Positions 34,586 to 48,235 of a DNA stretch of 64,000 nucleotides are shown here, one piece after another. Made by a program: the position numbers and the translations under genes. The stretch is taken from the NCBI GenBank assembly GCA_001692895.1, contig KV748176.1:4307092-4371091 (forward strand). Direction: 5' to 3'. Position 1 is the stretch's first letter, and every line of letters starts with the position of its first letter. Origin of the DNA: Cenococcum geophilum 1.58. Lineage: Eukaryota; Ascomycota; Dothideomycetes; Gloniales; Gloniaceae. Under the pieces are notes generated by a model. It had not been told where the DNA came from and made no database searches. It worked only from the letters and a program-made list of their open reading frames with translations.

Positions 34586-37500
34586 TGTTATATTATAATA
34601 TTCAATTACGCTATTGCGGCTCCCGTTAGGGTCCATACAGCGGGTCTATATGGGTATATATATATATATGTATAAGAGGGGAACCATACCGCTCGGGCCG
34701 GATAAAACCTCTTCTTCTCTTATTATACGGCCTATATAGCCTCTCTTCTAATTAGTAACTGCTAAGCACAAGTAGACGTCTCTTTAAGGCGCTACAGAAA
34801 AGCCATCTTAATACGTACTCCTAGGTCTGTCCGGTGGGGTATATAGCTAAAGCCTAGGTTCCATTCCTAGCTGCTCCGGTTATCTAGGTAGGGCATAGGC
34901 CGATGGCCTATAAGGCTAGTAGTGGTGTAGAAGGTTCTGTCGTTTATATCTACGTTAACGTACGCAGCTCTATACCTTGCTAAGTTTTATTAAGTTCTAT
35001 TAGGATATTAACCTCTACTAAGTTCTATCAGGTTACCAAATTCTATTAAATTCTACTAGGTTGCCAAGATTCTGCCAAATTCTGTTAGGTTATTAAGACT
35101 CTGCCAAATTCTATTAGGTTGCCAAAACTCTGCCAAATTCTATTAGGTTGCCAAAATTCTACTAGCTTCTATTAGGTTACCAAATTCTACTAAATTCTGC
35201 CAGGTTAATAAGTTCTGCCAAATTCTACCAGGTTGCTAGAGTTCTGCCAACTTCTGCCAGGTTGCCATCTGCAAAATTCTACTATATTCTACCATCCCTA
35301 CAGTATCTATCCTCCGCCTCTTAAAGCACTTCTTAGCCTCCTCTCTTTACCCTAGCCAGCTCTCTAGCAACTAAAAGGTGCAGTAAGAGGTTTATCTATA
35401 TAAACCAGTCCGCAACTACCTTAGCAGCCTTTAGCTTAGTTAGGAGCTCTTTATATAAGGATATTCCAGTATAGTAATATATTTCCGCCCGGCCAGTAGC
35501 GTGCCTAGGGCAGAACACCACTATATACATCATTAATTGTTAGCTATAGCCGCATAGGCAGGCCGAAGTTAGGTACCCTAGTACTTTTTAGTAGTAAAGG
35601 TATCTATTAAGCCCTATATACTCGGTTCTAAGCAGCGTATTAATTATGCTCTTTACCTTTATAAGCCTCACGTAGCGTTTAAAGACTTTCTTATTTTATA
35701 GCTCGGCCTAGGCCGTTATATAGTGGGTGAGCGTACTCTAGTACTTTTCCCATTCCCTTTTCCACCGCTCCTTAAACGCCTCTTATACCCTAGCCCTTCT
35801 ACTTCTCTTATACTGCGCTTTAAATAAGTCTATTAGCCATATATTTGTCCCTAAGATAGCGGCCGCCATCCTCTTAAGCTTATCCCGTCTAGTAGGCCGC
35901 ATTAGTGGCTTTATTCTAGGCCGGAGTTAATAGGCTATCGTAGCCTATATAGTATTACACTCCCTTTTAATATACTCTCTTACCGGTCCTTCTAGCGTCC
36001 TCTCCGCGTAGGCTATAGCTAGCTCTTTAAGGTGTATCTAAAGCGGCGGAAACCCCGTCTCGTGCTCTAGTACTATTATTGGCGTTAATTTATACGCCCC
36101 CGCAATAGTGCGGAGGCATAGGTTCTATACTACGCCTAGCTAGCGTAGCTTGGTTTTGCTTATCTTCTTAGGCTTTGTCCACTCTAGTGGCGAGTACTAG
36201 GTACTATATCCGTATAAGATTACTAGCCGGACTATAGCGGAGTATATTATCCGCGCCTTTTAGAAGAAGGCGCCCTATATAAAGGCCGTAAGCTAGGTTA
36301 GTATAGCTATTTAGGTAATCGCCTTCGTCTTAATAATATTAACGTATAGTCCCTATTTAAGCTTTAAGTTAACCTATACCCCTAATACACGTAGGTTACT
36401 AACTAGGCCTTCCGTAAAGCCCTATATATTAGCTATAGCCTTTATATTAAACTTCTTATAGCTCCTTATAAAATAGATAAGGTAGTACTTTTCGGGGGTA
36501 AACACTACCCTATACTAGCGTGCCTACGCCGTACATACCTTATGCGCCCTTTCTATAGTTCTACAGTTTTCCTCTATAGTCTTACTATACGTTAGTATAT
36601 TAGAGTTGTCAATAAATCTAAATACTATAGTGGTTCCCCCTTATAGCTCTGGTAGGAGTATATAGGCAAAAAAAAGAAATAGGATTAGTGACAGCGCTAA
36701 GCCTTAGGGTATACCGGTGTTTGTTTATATTATTTATACTATATATCCTCTAATTAAGAGCCTTATTATTCGATCCTTAAGGAAGGACTTTATAAATTAT
36801 ACTATCCAGTAGGGCACGGCTTAGGCCTTTATATTATAGATTATTCTTTTATAGGAGACTTAGTTAAAGGCCCTAGAGATATTAAGGCTAAGTAATAAGG
36901 CTACTAGGTTTGGGTTACTCCTCTATACCGTGTGTACCTATTAGGTTAGTAGCTCCAGTACTATCTGCGTTAAGTGCCCCGGCCTTACTCCTATCTAACT
37001 AGCCGGTAACATACCCATCTCCTCTACAATTTTAGATAGTCGGCTGGCTACTATTCTCTTAAGTAGCTTCCTAATGGTGTTAAGTAGCGCGATCAGCTAG
37101 TAGGCCTTTGCCGTAGTATAGGATAGCTTCTACGGTTTCCGGAGGACTACTATAATAGAGTCTTTAAACGGTTTTAGGTGATATCCAATTACTATACAGC
37201 TGCTAAAGAGTTTAGCTAGCACTAGGGCTAGCTATTCTCCGCATATCTTAAGGAATTAATTAGTAATCTTCTTTAGATCTAGGGCCTTGTTAGGGGCAAG
37301 CCCCTTTAGGGCCGTAATAATGTCCTCCTCCTTAACTACTTTCTTTACTATTCGCGGCTCCGGGTATATAACCCTTGGTATATCACTAAGGTCCGCCTCT
37401 ACCAATAGCAGGAAGAACTGCTCTATAAGGATAGTGGCCTTCTCCTTATTATTATAGTGTAGGGTTTCCTCTCCTAGTCTACTAATAGGAGGAAACTATA

Positions 37501-40447
37501 GTAGGGCCTTTAGCTTCCCGTCCGCTATATACGCCCATTTTGCCATCCTCTATATCCCTTTAGGGTTATTTATTAACTTTTTAACAGTCCTCCTCTATAG
37601 CTTATTAGCCTCTCATTAGATTGCCCTTTTCTTCTTATTCTATATAACTCTATAGTTAATCCAGTCGGGCACTAACCGAGAGACCTTTTACGCCTAGAAG
37701 GCCTGTCGGGTTTCCTTTACCACTTCTATACATTCCTCTAACTATACTTTAGAGGCTTACGGCGAGGGCCGCGCGTTAGATACTATTTTTACTATAGTAT
37801 TCTTAATTGCCTAGTATATGGCCTCTACTAGTGTATTTAGTTTATCTCTTATATCGCACGGGAGTCTATATAGGGGCTAGAGTCGGCCCTCTAGCTTACT
37901 CTATACTACCTTCTAATTAGCTTTCTTCTATAGCGGTCTCCTAGGTAAAGGGGGCCCCTCTAGCGTCTTTACGTCCACCTCCATAATAATAGGAAAGTGG
38001 TTAGACCCTATATACCAGCGGTCTTATCTTTAACTTTACAGTAGCCTATTGATAATTTAGGGGGAGGTGAATACCAGGTCTAGCGTGCTCCTTAATATGC
38101 CCTTTGCCCACATCTCTATGCCCGCCTTAGTAGCTAAGCTTAGGCCGGCTGCCTCTATGGCGCGGATAAGGTCATCTACCGCGTTATCCGCGTATATTAC
38201 TATTACACCCCCCTAAAAGGGGTAGTATAGATTAAAGTCACCTAATAGTATATGTTCTTCTTCGGCCTTTAGTAGCTCCGGTAGCACACGGACACTGCTA
38301 TTTATCTATTAGGGGTTATAAATATTATAAATCTAGATAGTCCTCTTGCAGCCCTCTAGCTTAATTATATATGCGTCTACTAAGTGGTGTATAGGCGCCC
38401 ACTTATTTATATTAATAGCCTTATTTATATAGAAGCAGACCCTTATATTGCCTACTCCCGTATATACTAGGTAGTAGGATTTTATAGTACATATTATATT
38501 TCCTTAGTCCCTCCGCCACGGCTCCTAGATAGCTAATATATCCAGCTAGGAGTTTGCCTACTCCACCTCTTATAGGAAGTAAAGCAGTACGCCGTTCCTA
38601 CTGTTATTAGTGTTATACTATATAATTATAAGTGTTTTCCGGTGTCCTAATATAAGAGATCTATGCTAGCCTCTGAGTTAGCTAAGTTAGTGCCCTTTAG
38701 CGTCCGTTTGCTTCCTTACAACATAGTTTTAGAGCCTTTAGATGCCTCTCTCCGGATCTAGGCTTCTGCTTCCACCTCTATATTAAACTCCGTATTTAGT
38801 TAAGGCTCCTAGGTTACTAGGATTTAAATTAGGGCGTATATACTACTATATAGTGCTATTTAGAGTATTAATTAGAGGGTCCTCTAGCCTATTTCCTTCC
38901 TAAAATAATTAAAAGTCTACGGCCGGCCGACCTTTTAGGGGGCTTCCTCTGCCTATATAGAGCTCTCTTGCGTAACTATCTCCTTTAGCTTCCTTTTCTT
39001 GGCTCGTTATAAGGCCTCCTTAGTGGTGATCTCGTACTATAATTGTGATTACTATCCGCTCGTAGGTGCCTTATAGGTGCCTACGTAGTGTGTTGGCGTA
39101 TAGGCCCTAATTGCTGCAGCCTTCTCCTACTATGTCCGCTTAATACTACACGCCCTATTCCATGCCTTATAGTCTACTTTATAGTTAATACACTTTTTGG
39201 GTGGGTTTTCTGTACATTCGCTAGTATTATATTGCCTAGCGCAGCGTCCGCATCTAGCTTCTCGCCTATAACTCTTAGCTATATGGTTAAAGCCTTAGCA
39301 TTTAAAGCACTGCGTTACTAGAAACATTGTCTCATGCCTTATAACTAGGTAGTGGTCTCCTCCTAAGAAGAGGCCCTAATTAAATAGCGCATTTGCTAAC
39401 TCTTCTAACTATATACCCATAATAAGTAACGATTTAACCTTTTGTCCCGTTTAGACTCTTCCTAGCCTTTTCCACGCCAGCCTTTCTACTATAAGTCCCG
39501 CTATAGTACAGTTCTGCTTTATTATATCTTTTATTATCTACTTAGCCTCTAGGCCTTAGATGGCGAGGCTTGTAGGTACCGCGTAGACCTCTACTAGTAC
39601 TAGCGGAACAGCTAGTGTAGTAGAGCGTCCAAGGACCTTCGTCCACTCTGTTTCTTATAGCAACCTATCTTTTACGTCTTTATCCATAACATACGCCCTA
39701 ACGTTACCGCTTTGTAGCTTCTTTATGGCCTATATTCTATGGGTATCTAGGGGTCCTATAGCCTAGAGTTTATATACCAGGGCTTAACTGTTCTACTTTA
39801 AGGTTTCCTTACGGTCAGCGGCGTCGCCTATGCGGATTGTAATCTTATATACATTTGTAGGTTTGTAGGCAACTTGTTTTATAGCTTAGGGCATTATAGA
39901 TATGGTGGTAGCGACGTGTGCGTATAACAGCGGGCCTATAAACGTTGGTCCGCTCTTTATAGCCATCATTATGGCCTTCCTAAGGGCGCCAATATCTATC
40001 CGGATTGCCTTTATGTCCTAGGCATATTACTCCTGGGTTCCTTAGGTCCAGATAAGCTCCGCCAACGTGGCGAAGGCTGTCCAGAGGGTTGTGATCGCGG
40101 TGGTGAGGAAGGAGAGCATAGTGGAGCGCTCCTCGTCTGCATTAAGAGATCGTTTCTGTATTGCCTACTAGGTTTATTCTATAGTTTATATAGTCTATAG
40201 AACGCATTCTTAAAAGGCGCGCTATTCAATTGGGGTGGTTGGGGTGGTTAGGGTTAGGGGTTTATTTGTTTATTATGATCCGGTTTTAGGGGCTGTATAT
40301 TGGAAAACACTATATATACCTCCACTAACGCCGAATTAGGGTGTGTGGTTTTAATAGGAAGGGTTTCTGCAGTCCTCTAGAGCTCGTGGGAGCTCTATAG
40401 GGCTTATTTCGCAGGTTTCTTTAGCGGGCGATTACATTGTGTCGTTG
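34586..40447 (-). mobile_element. Tad1-like LINE relic
   Basis: A 5862-bp non-LTR retrotransposon on the minus strand, inserted in A4. A 14-bp target duplication AATGCTCTACTATA lies at 34572-34585 and 40448-40461. ORF1 (about 40150-38990) has CCHC knuckles (CFKC and CGRCARQYNTSEC, about 39320-39120). ORF2 starts with an AP-like endonuclease (about 38650-37950; STLDLVFTSP readable). A reverse transcriptase follows (about 37350-36500; LAPNKALDLKKIT and ALSLILFLFFAYILLPEL, where the catalytic YADD-type block reads FIDN, so an Asp is lost). A C-terminal Cys-rich tail follows (CLCGYS and FCPRHA, about 35560-35490). I see no RNase H. TAA/TAG stops are numerous. The 3' end is an AT-rich repeat (34586-34605), not poly-A. 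Confidence 0.9.
39120..39325 (-). pseudogene. LINE ORF1 zinc-knuckle region
   Basis: On the minus strand CFKC, then RREARCGRCARQYNTSECT, then KKCINYK can be read, giving three closely spaced CCHC-type knuckles as in Tad1-class ORF1 proteins. Some Cys and His codons now encode Tyr, fitting RIP. A 77-codon + strand frame overlapping here (39088-39321) is a shadow. Confidence 0.8.
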
Positions 40448-43439
40448 AATGCTCTACTATACATTTTAGGATATACTTTACTTCTTAATTCTTATATATA
40501 TCTATCTATAGATCTTCTAGTTATACTACTAGAATTCCCTATACCTAAAAGCTCTCTAGTATCTTATAGATTCTTTCTAGTTCGTCGTTCTCCTAAGTTA
40601 CTACTAGCTTAGGGTAATTATACCTAATTAATCCGTCCTTATTTCTGCGTAACATTACTCCTAATAGCTTTTTATTATTTTATAATTTAGCCTTTCTGCT
40701 TAATATATCTGCTCTTACATTTTTAGTTCCTTTAGTATACTAAATTTTGAAATAGTATTCTATAAGTATCTCTACCTATCTAACCTATCTATAATTAAGT
40801 TCCTTTATTATTAAGAACCCCGTTAGGTTCTTATAATTCGTTTTAACTATAAATAGTTTTTCTACACCTTATAAGAATACTCTCTATTTTTTTAGTGCTA
40901 TAACTATACCTAATAACTTCTTATTGTAAATATTATAGTTTAACTCTAGTAGTATTATCTTCTAACTATAATATGCCACTAGGTGCTATATATTCCTATA
41001 CTTTTATAGTAAATATACTCCTAGTATAAAGTCTAATACGTCCGTTTTTACAACCATATCTAGCCCTAGTTGGTAGATTTTAAGAATTAGTTCCTAGGTA
41101 AACAATTCCTTAAGTTCCTTAAATAACTTCCTTTATTCGTCTCCCCATATCTATAGTTCCTCTTTCTTAGTAAGCCTAGTAAATAGTTTAATATTCTTTA
41201 ACCATTATACTATAAACCTTCTATAGTAATTATAAAACCCTAAGAATAACCTTAACTATATTATATTCTCTGGTTCTTACTAACTAACTATAGCTTTAAA
41301 TTTTTTTTAGGTCTATACTAATATAACCTAGTTTAATAATAAATCCTATAAAACCAGTCTTTCTTATAAAGAACTTGCATTTTTTAATTGCTACTAGCAT
41401 CTATTCTTCTTATAGTCTCTTTAAAACCTATTTAATATAATCCTCGTATTCTTCCTCCGTCATTAAGTAGATAATAATATTATTAAGGTATTCTCTTAAT
41501 ACACTATTAATTTATTCCTAAAATATTGCTAGTGCATTTATTAACCTAAATTATATAACTAATAGCTTATATAGTCCTTCCTTTAACCTAAAAACTACCT
41601 TTTATTTATTGCCTTTCTTAATTCTAATCTAATGGTACGCCTATCTTAGATCTATCTTTATAAAGATTTACATATTACTTATCTAATTCTAGATTTTATT
41701 AATTAAGGGTAAAGAATACCTATCCTTCTAAGTAATGCTATTTAACTATCTATAGTTAATACATAGCCTAAGTTTTCCGTTCTTCTTTAGTATAAACAAT
41801 ACTGGGTATCCTACTAATAACTATAATGGTCTAATATATCCCTTTTATAAGTTTTCCTAGACAAACCCCTTAAGTGAGCTTATATATTAAAAAGAACCTC
41901 AGACTCGTTCCTAGTTCTAACTCTATCTTATAGTCCTATACTATATAATTTACTAACTTTTTACTTTCTAAACTTTATAATTTCTTACCATATTTATAGT
42001 ATCTCTTTAGTATATAACTTAAGCCTTACTTAGTCTCTTTATATATTACACTAACTTAGTACTATACTAACTTAGTCTATTATTGTATCTTACGTCGTTA
42101 AGTATCCTTAATATTAACCTAGCCTATAATCTAATCGATCTTTAGATTATATTTTTATAACTAAGACATTCCTAATACTGCCTTATCCCGTCCTAATAGT
42201 AGGATATTAAAAGACATCTTAATTCGTCTTCCTTTAATGGTTATCTAAATTAGTCCCGTTTTAAGATTAATGATCCCTCCTCTATAGGTTATTAGATCTC
42301 CTAAAATTATAACTAATAGATAAGGTTATTTCTTCTGCCTATAAGGTAATCCTATTCTTTTAACCGCTGCTAGTAAGATATAGTTCCTTATTACTCTACT
42401 ATCTATTAGTGCTTTAAATTGCTAACCTTACTAATTAACTTATAAATGTAGGTGTTGTCCTTAAATTCCTTTAAGGGTCTAAGGCTCTACTACTAGCTCC
42501 CTCTAGTCCTATAGGCCTCTACTTTTCCTAACTATTAGCTATTTAATCCTATCGCACTTAGCTTATCCTTTAGCCAATACCTAGTTTGTTTTTTATTCTC
42601 TATATACTATAAATATATATTCTCTAGGCATTCCCACCACTATTATCCGTCTAAGTATTCTTCTATAAGGAATCTTCCTAGTTAAAGTATTAAGTCCCCT
42701 AACTCCTAAACTTCTATTAGATGCCATCTATATATATATTTAGCATTCCTATACTATTGCTTATCTAGCGCCTAATATATCCTTATAGGGTACCTCCAAT
42801 TCTTTTCTTTTAGATTCTTATATATATTGCATATATTATCTACGCACGCAATTTATAATAATGTATAATATACCAGGTGCTTTAAGTTAACTCTTAACTT
42901 ATTTTTATCCTTAAGTTTAAACCTTTATTATATTAATCTAAACGTTATAACTTTGTTTACAGCATTAGGAAAATGTTTATGCCTCCTAATAGTACTAACA
43001 GGCTCCTATTAGCTCCTGTTAGGGCTACTATAATCTCTAGAAGACCCTTACACTCAGTTTCCTGTCAGGAGCCTATTAGGAGGCCGCCTGGACCAAACGG
43101 ACTAAACGGACCTTTAGGACCATTAGGACCATTAAGACTATTAGGATAATTAGAATAATTAAAATTCTAGATTTTAAAATGAGGTATATTAATACTCCGG
43201 TATTTATAGTAGTTAAAATATATAAATTAGGTTAATTTTAGGCCCTATTCTATGTACACAATGCTTTAAGCAATTTAAATAATCTAAATCAATCCTTTCT
43301 ACCTACCACCTATGTCTATGTCTGTGTCTACTTAGGCGTTAAGTGATTAATTAAGGAGATAAGGGGTAAGGCTCTCGTAGAGGCTTTAAACTATCTATTA
43401 GCGGTGTTCCTAATAATCCGCTAGCTGTGTACTAATTTC

Positions 43440-43610
43440 CTAACTAGGCCTAGTACCTACCTATCCTGCTTATCTAACCGTCCTACTTATTTATGCCTAC
43501 CCGTCTATGCCTACCTATCTATGCCTGCCTATTTGTGCCTACCTGTCTATACCTACCTATCTATGCCTGTTGTGCCTACTTGTCTATACCTACCTATCTA
43601 TATCTGTAAT
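43440..43610. repeat. CCTA/TGCC degenerate microsatellite in S3 left part
   Basis: CTACCTATCTATGCCTGCC-type units, resembling the degenerate tail after the microsatellite in S1 (about 12310-12345) and S2 (23760-23890). It lies left of Gypsy A5; a second array lies at 54460-54541, right of it. Confidence 0.8.
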
Positions 43611-43766
43611 TTAGGGGAGAGGTCGGCTCGATTAAAAGCTCTGCTTAATTTAATTGGTCGATTAATCGTATTAATTTAATTGCGATTAATTGTATTAATT
43701 CGAATTATTCTCTATAGGCGTTCGCTGGCTATACGTTTAAATGGTGGTTGTTTAGAGTGCCTCCCT

Positions 43767-44187
43767 TATAACGGAACCTTATAGCAAGTACTACGATGGG
43801 CTCGTTAATGGGCTAGGTGTGTAGGTATTGCAAGTAAGTCAACAACGTAATAATAACTGGTGGAGTGGTTGCCCAACAGATTAACTCTAATTATATTCTA
43901 AGAATCACTATAAGAAAAGAACTATCTAGAGTAGGGACTGTGGTCCTTTAAATATATAACTATACTCCTAGGAAACCCTCCTTATACGTAAGGTACGCAT
44001 TATATATAAGGTACGCGAGTTCCCTCCGTTCCTCTCGTCCCTTACATAGCACATTATATAACTCGCTTACTATTCCTTATTATATGGTTCCACTAGCTCT
44101 ATACTAGACCGTGCTTATATTAACTAACTAGCTTCTTCCAACTCCCTTCCTAGTAGTTATAACATTATACTTAAAGCGTCCGTAATA
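43767..44187 (-). repeat. Gypsy A5 3' LTR
   Basis: A 421-bp LTR with left target duplication TCCCT. It shares subfamily-specific words with its partner (TATTGCAAGTAAGT and AGAGTAGGGACTGTGG) that are absent from the A1/A2/A6 LTRs. Confidence 0.95.
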
Positions 44188-45115
44188 CTATCTCCCTCCT
44201 TTCTATCTTTATCCTTAAAGATTCTAAGTATCTCTAAGTTATTTACTAGAGGTATAATGTCCGTCTAATTAATCTAGTTAATATTATTGCTTATTATACC
44301 TAAAGCATCTTCTTCTTTACACACGCAATGTTGTGTACGCACTATTGCTGCTATACTATCGCTAGGTGAAATAATGCCGTCTCCATATTCTTATTATGCG
44401 AAAGAGGGGTTAGTCTGTATTACGTTAGCGAGTCCTTTATCTTAGCAACCTTTTTTTTACTTAGAGTGCACTAAAGCAAATATTTATTCGTCCTGTGACG
44501 TTCGCTCTTTTACTAACGCTAAGTATACGCGTTCTATAACTCTTAATAGCCTTTAAGTTCCCTAAGTAATTTATTATAGGGTCTTATATTTAATCTACTG
44601 CTGCTTATCTAGATAGCAAGCTAACTTAAGCCCTTACTAAGTTAAAACGTTCTTAGGATATAGAGCAAAAGGCTTTAAAGGCCCATATTACTGCATCTAC
44701 TCATCTCCTCCGTCTTAAAAAAGTTTATAAGAAGGTTTGTTTTAAGGAGTAGAAACTTATAAAATAAGGTTTACTGGAACTTAGTAATAAAAGAACAGAT
44801 TCTCTTTAATTGGCGAAGGAAATAACTCTAAGTAGTTCGGCAGTTGCTCCTCTTAGGTCCCCCTTAAGTAACTCATTCTTTAGCGATCTTCCCTTATTAA
44901 TATTGCCTAACCTATTCTCTTCTAATACTCCTATACCTTTCCTATAGCGTTCTTTAAATTTTCTAGTAGTTCCTAGGTAGTTTTATTATAGCCTATCTAC
45001 TTAACCTTATACTATATTTTATTGTTAACATCCTTATAACTAATAATCTTTAAAACTTACTATTTATCTTCCTCTCGTCCTCTATATATGTCTGCTTTAT
45101 AAACTAGTGGCTTAA

Positions 45116-45144
45116 NNTTCCNNTATNCTNGCTNTAGTATTGCN
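45116..45144. other. Cluster of unresolved bases (N)
   Basis: Several N positions occur within Gypsy A5. Similar clusters lie at about 10836-10883, 12742-12770, 13602-13610, 24890-24892 and 28431-28514. All are in repeats. Confidence 0.9.
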
Positions 45145-48084
45145 ATATACTATATAGGGTAGATTTTTATTTTAGCTAGTAGGTTTAACTTAAACGTAAC
45201 CGGTGAAATTCTTTGCGTGATTTTAAAAGGTCCTAGTCTAACGTAGTCTAACTTCTTACTTAGTTATTAACTCTTAAAATTTTTATATAGTAGCCATACT
45301 TTATCTCCCTCCTTAAGATCTAGTCCCTTAGATCTCTTAGCGTTATAGTATTTCTTTATTCTCTGCTATACTACCTTAGCTATTTCCGTAAGGTTTTTAT
45401 AAAGATTTATTAGTATCTCCATTCTTTACTTAGCTGTGCTACTTATCTTCTTTACTTAACGTAGCAATAATAATATTCTTAGCTTATATCTATAATTCGC
45501 CTTAAATAGTAAAGTACCTATTCCTTCTTATGGTGTTATATTATATATAAACTGTATAACTGGTAATAATAATACCTAATTATTCTATGCATAATTAATA
45601 TAGTGCCTTAGATACTGCTCTAGTGTCTAATTTAATCTTTCTGTTTAACCGTCTGTCTACAGATAATATGCGGTGGAAGTTACTACTTAAACTCCTTATT
45701 CCGCTAAGAATACCTCCTAAAATGCTGCTATAAATCTTAGGTCTCTATCCGATATAATCTTACTTAGTACTCTATATTTTATAAATACTTCTTTAATATA
45801 GATTCTAGTGATATCTTCTGCTAATATCTCTTCTGTACACGCTATGAAGTACCCCCACTTTATAAGTTTATTTACTATTATTAAGATCGCGTTATAATCT
45901 TATCCGGTAATAGGATCTCTTAATTTTAGCAACTTTATAATAAAGTCCTATAATATAACCTCCTATAGTCTCTCTAGTATTTTAATAGGTTGTAGCCCTC
46001 TATATAGCTTATACCTTATTAGTTTATTTCTCTAGCAATCTAGATATTCTTTAGTGACCTTTTTAGCTATCCTTTAGATTCCGTTAATAATATACTCCTC
46101 TTAGAGTCTTATTACTAAGCCTGTGGCCCTATTATGTCCTTAAGTTAATCCCTTATAGAAATTTTCTATAAAGTGCTCTGCTATACTTCTTGGGATATAC
46201 TTTACTTCTTAGTTTTTGTATATATCCGTCTATAGATCTTTTAGCTATGCTTTTAGAATTCTCTATACCTAAAAGCTTTTTAGTAACTTATAAACTCTCT
46301 CTAATTCTTCTTAAGTTGCTGTAATTTTTGGATAATTATACCTAATTAACCTATCTATATCTTTTTGCAGTAAAGCCCCTAATGGCTTCTTATTATTTTA
46401 TAGTTTAGCTTTTTAACTTAGTGCGTTGGCCTACGTGTTATCTGTACCCTTAGTATGCTAAATCTTAAAATAGTATTCTATAAGTATCTCTACCCATTTA
46501 ACCTATCTTTAGTTAAGTTTCTTTATTATTAGGAATCCTATTAGGTTTTTATAATCCGTTTTAACTATAAATAGTTTTTCTATGCCTTATAAGAATGCTC
46601 TCTATTTCTTTAGTACTGTAACTATACCTAATAACTCCTTATTGTAGATGTTATAGTTTAACTCTAGTGGTGTTATCTTCTAACTATAGTATGCCACTAG
46701 GTGCTATTCGTCTAGATGCTTTTATATAAAGTATACTCCTAGTATAAAGTCTAATGCATCTGTTTCTATAACCGTCTTTAGACCTAGTTAATAGATCTTA
46801 AGAACTGGCTCCTAGGTAAATAACTCTTTAACTTTCTTAAATAGTTCTTATTACTCCTCTCCCTATGCCTATAGTTCTTCTTTCTTTATTAACCGCGTAA
46901 ATGGTTTAATATCTTTTAACTATTACGCTATAAACCTTCTGTAGTAATTACAAAACCCTAAAAATAATCTTAACTATGTAACGTTCTCTGGTTTCTGCCA
47001 ATTTACTATAGCCTTAATCTTCTTTAGATCTATACTAAGTTAGCCTAGTTTAATAATAAATCTAATAAAATTGGTCTTCCTAGTGAAGAACTTACATTTC
47101 TTAATTGCTACTAGCATCTGTTCCTCTTATAGTCTCTTTAAAACCCATTTAACGTGTTCTTTATATTCTTCCTTAGTTATTAAGTAGATAATAATATCGT
47201 TAAGATATACTATAACAAATTTATCTAAATGTTCTCCTAATACATTGTTAATTTGCTTCTAAAACGTTGCTAGTGCGTTTATAAGTCCGAATTATATAAC
47301 TAATGGTTTATATAGTCCTTCCTTTAACCTAAAGGCTGCCTTCTATTTGTCGCCTTCCTTAATTCTGATTTAATGGTACGCCTATCTTAGATTTATCTTC
47401 ATAAAGATTTACGCATTGCCTATTCTATCTTAGATTTCGCTAATTAAGGGTAAAGGATACCTATCCTTCCTAGTAATGCTGTTTAACTGTCTATAGTTAA
47501 TACACAGCCTTAGCTTGCCATTTTTCTTTGGTACGAATAGTACTGGATAACCCGCTAATAATTGTAATGGTCTAATATATCCCTTTCGTAAGTTTTCCTA
47601 AATAAACTCTTTTAATGCTCTATTTTCTTCCTCGGTAAGCTTATAAATTAAAAAGAACCTTAGTCTTATTTCTAGTTCTAATTCTATCTTATAGTCCTAT
47701 ACTGCATACTCTAACAGCTTTTTACTTTCCAGTGACTATAGTTTCTTGCTGTACTTATAGTATCTTTTTAGTATATGGCTTAGCCCTTTTTCTATTTCCT
47801 CGTAGGTCGCTCCTACTTAGTACTATATTATCTTAGCTTATTATTATATCTTGCGGCATCGCGTATTTTTAATATTAACTTAACCTATAACCCAATTAAT
47901 CTTTAGATTATACTTCTATAACTAAGGCATTCCTAACAGGGTTGTTTTGGATAATGTGAATAAGCGAGCATAAAATATCCTTTATCTAATAGAAAATGCA
48001 TAAAATATTGCAATTGATAAGGATAAAAGTGCCTGTGCGGAGCTTTTCTACCCTAACTGGTAAGACTCCTGGCAGAATTTGGCA

Positions 48085-48210
48085 GATATTGCAGATATTA
48101 CAGATATTGTAGATATTGCGGATATTACGGATATTGCAGATATTGCGGATATTGCGAATACTGCGGATATTGCGTATATTGCGGATATTGTAGATATTGC
48201 GGATATTACA
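48085..48210. repeat. 9-bp tandem array (GATATTGCG), 14 units
   Basis: 126 bp, exactly 14 units of GATATTGCG and transition variants, between the left terminal repeat and the transposase stop. A + strand frame of ADIADI repeats through it (48079-48273) is an artefact of the three-codon period. Confidence 0.95.
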
Positions 48211-48235
48211 GTACCTTTCCCCCCTAACTATATAG

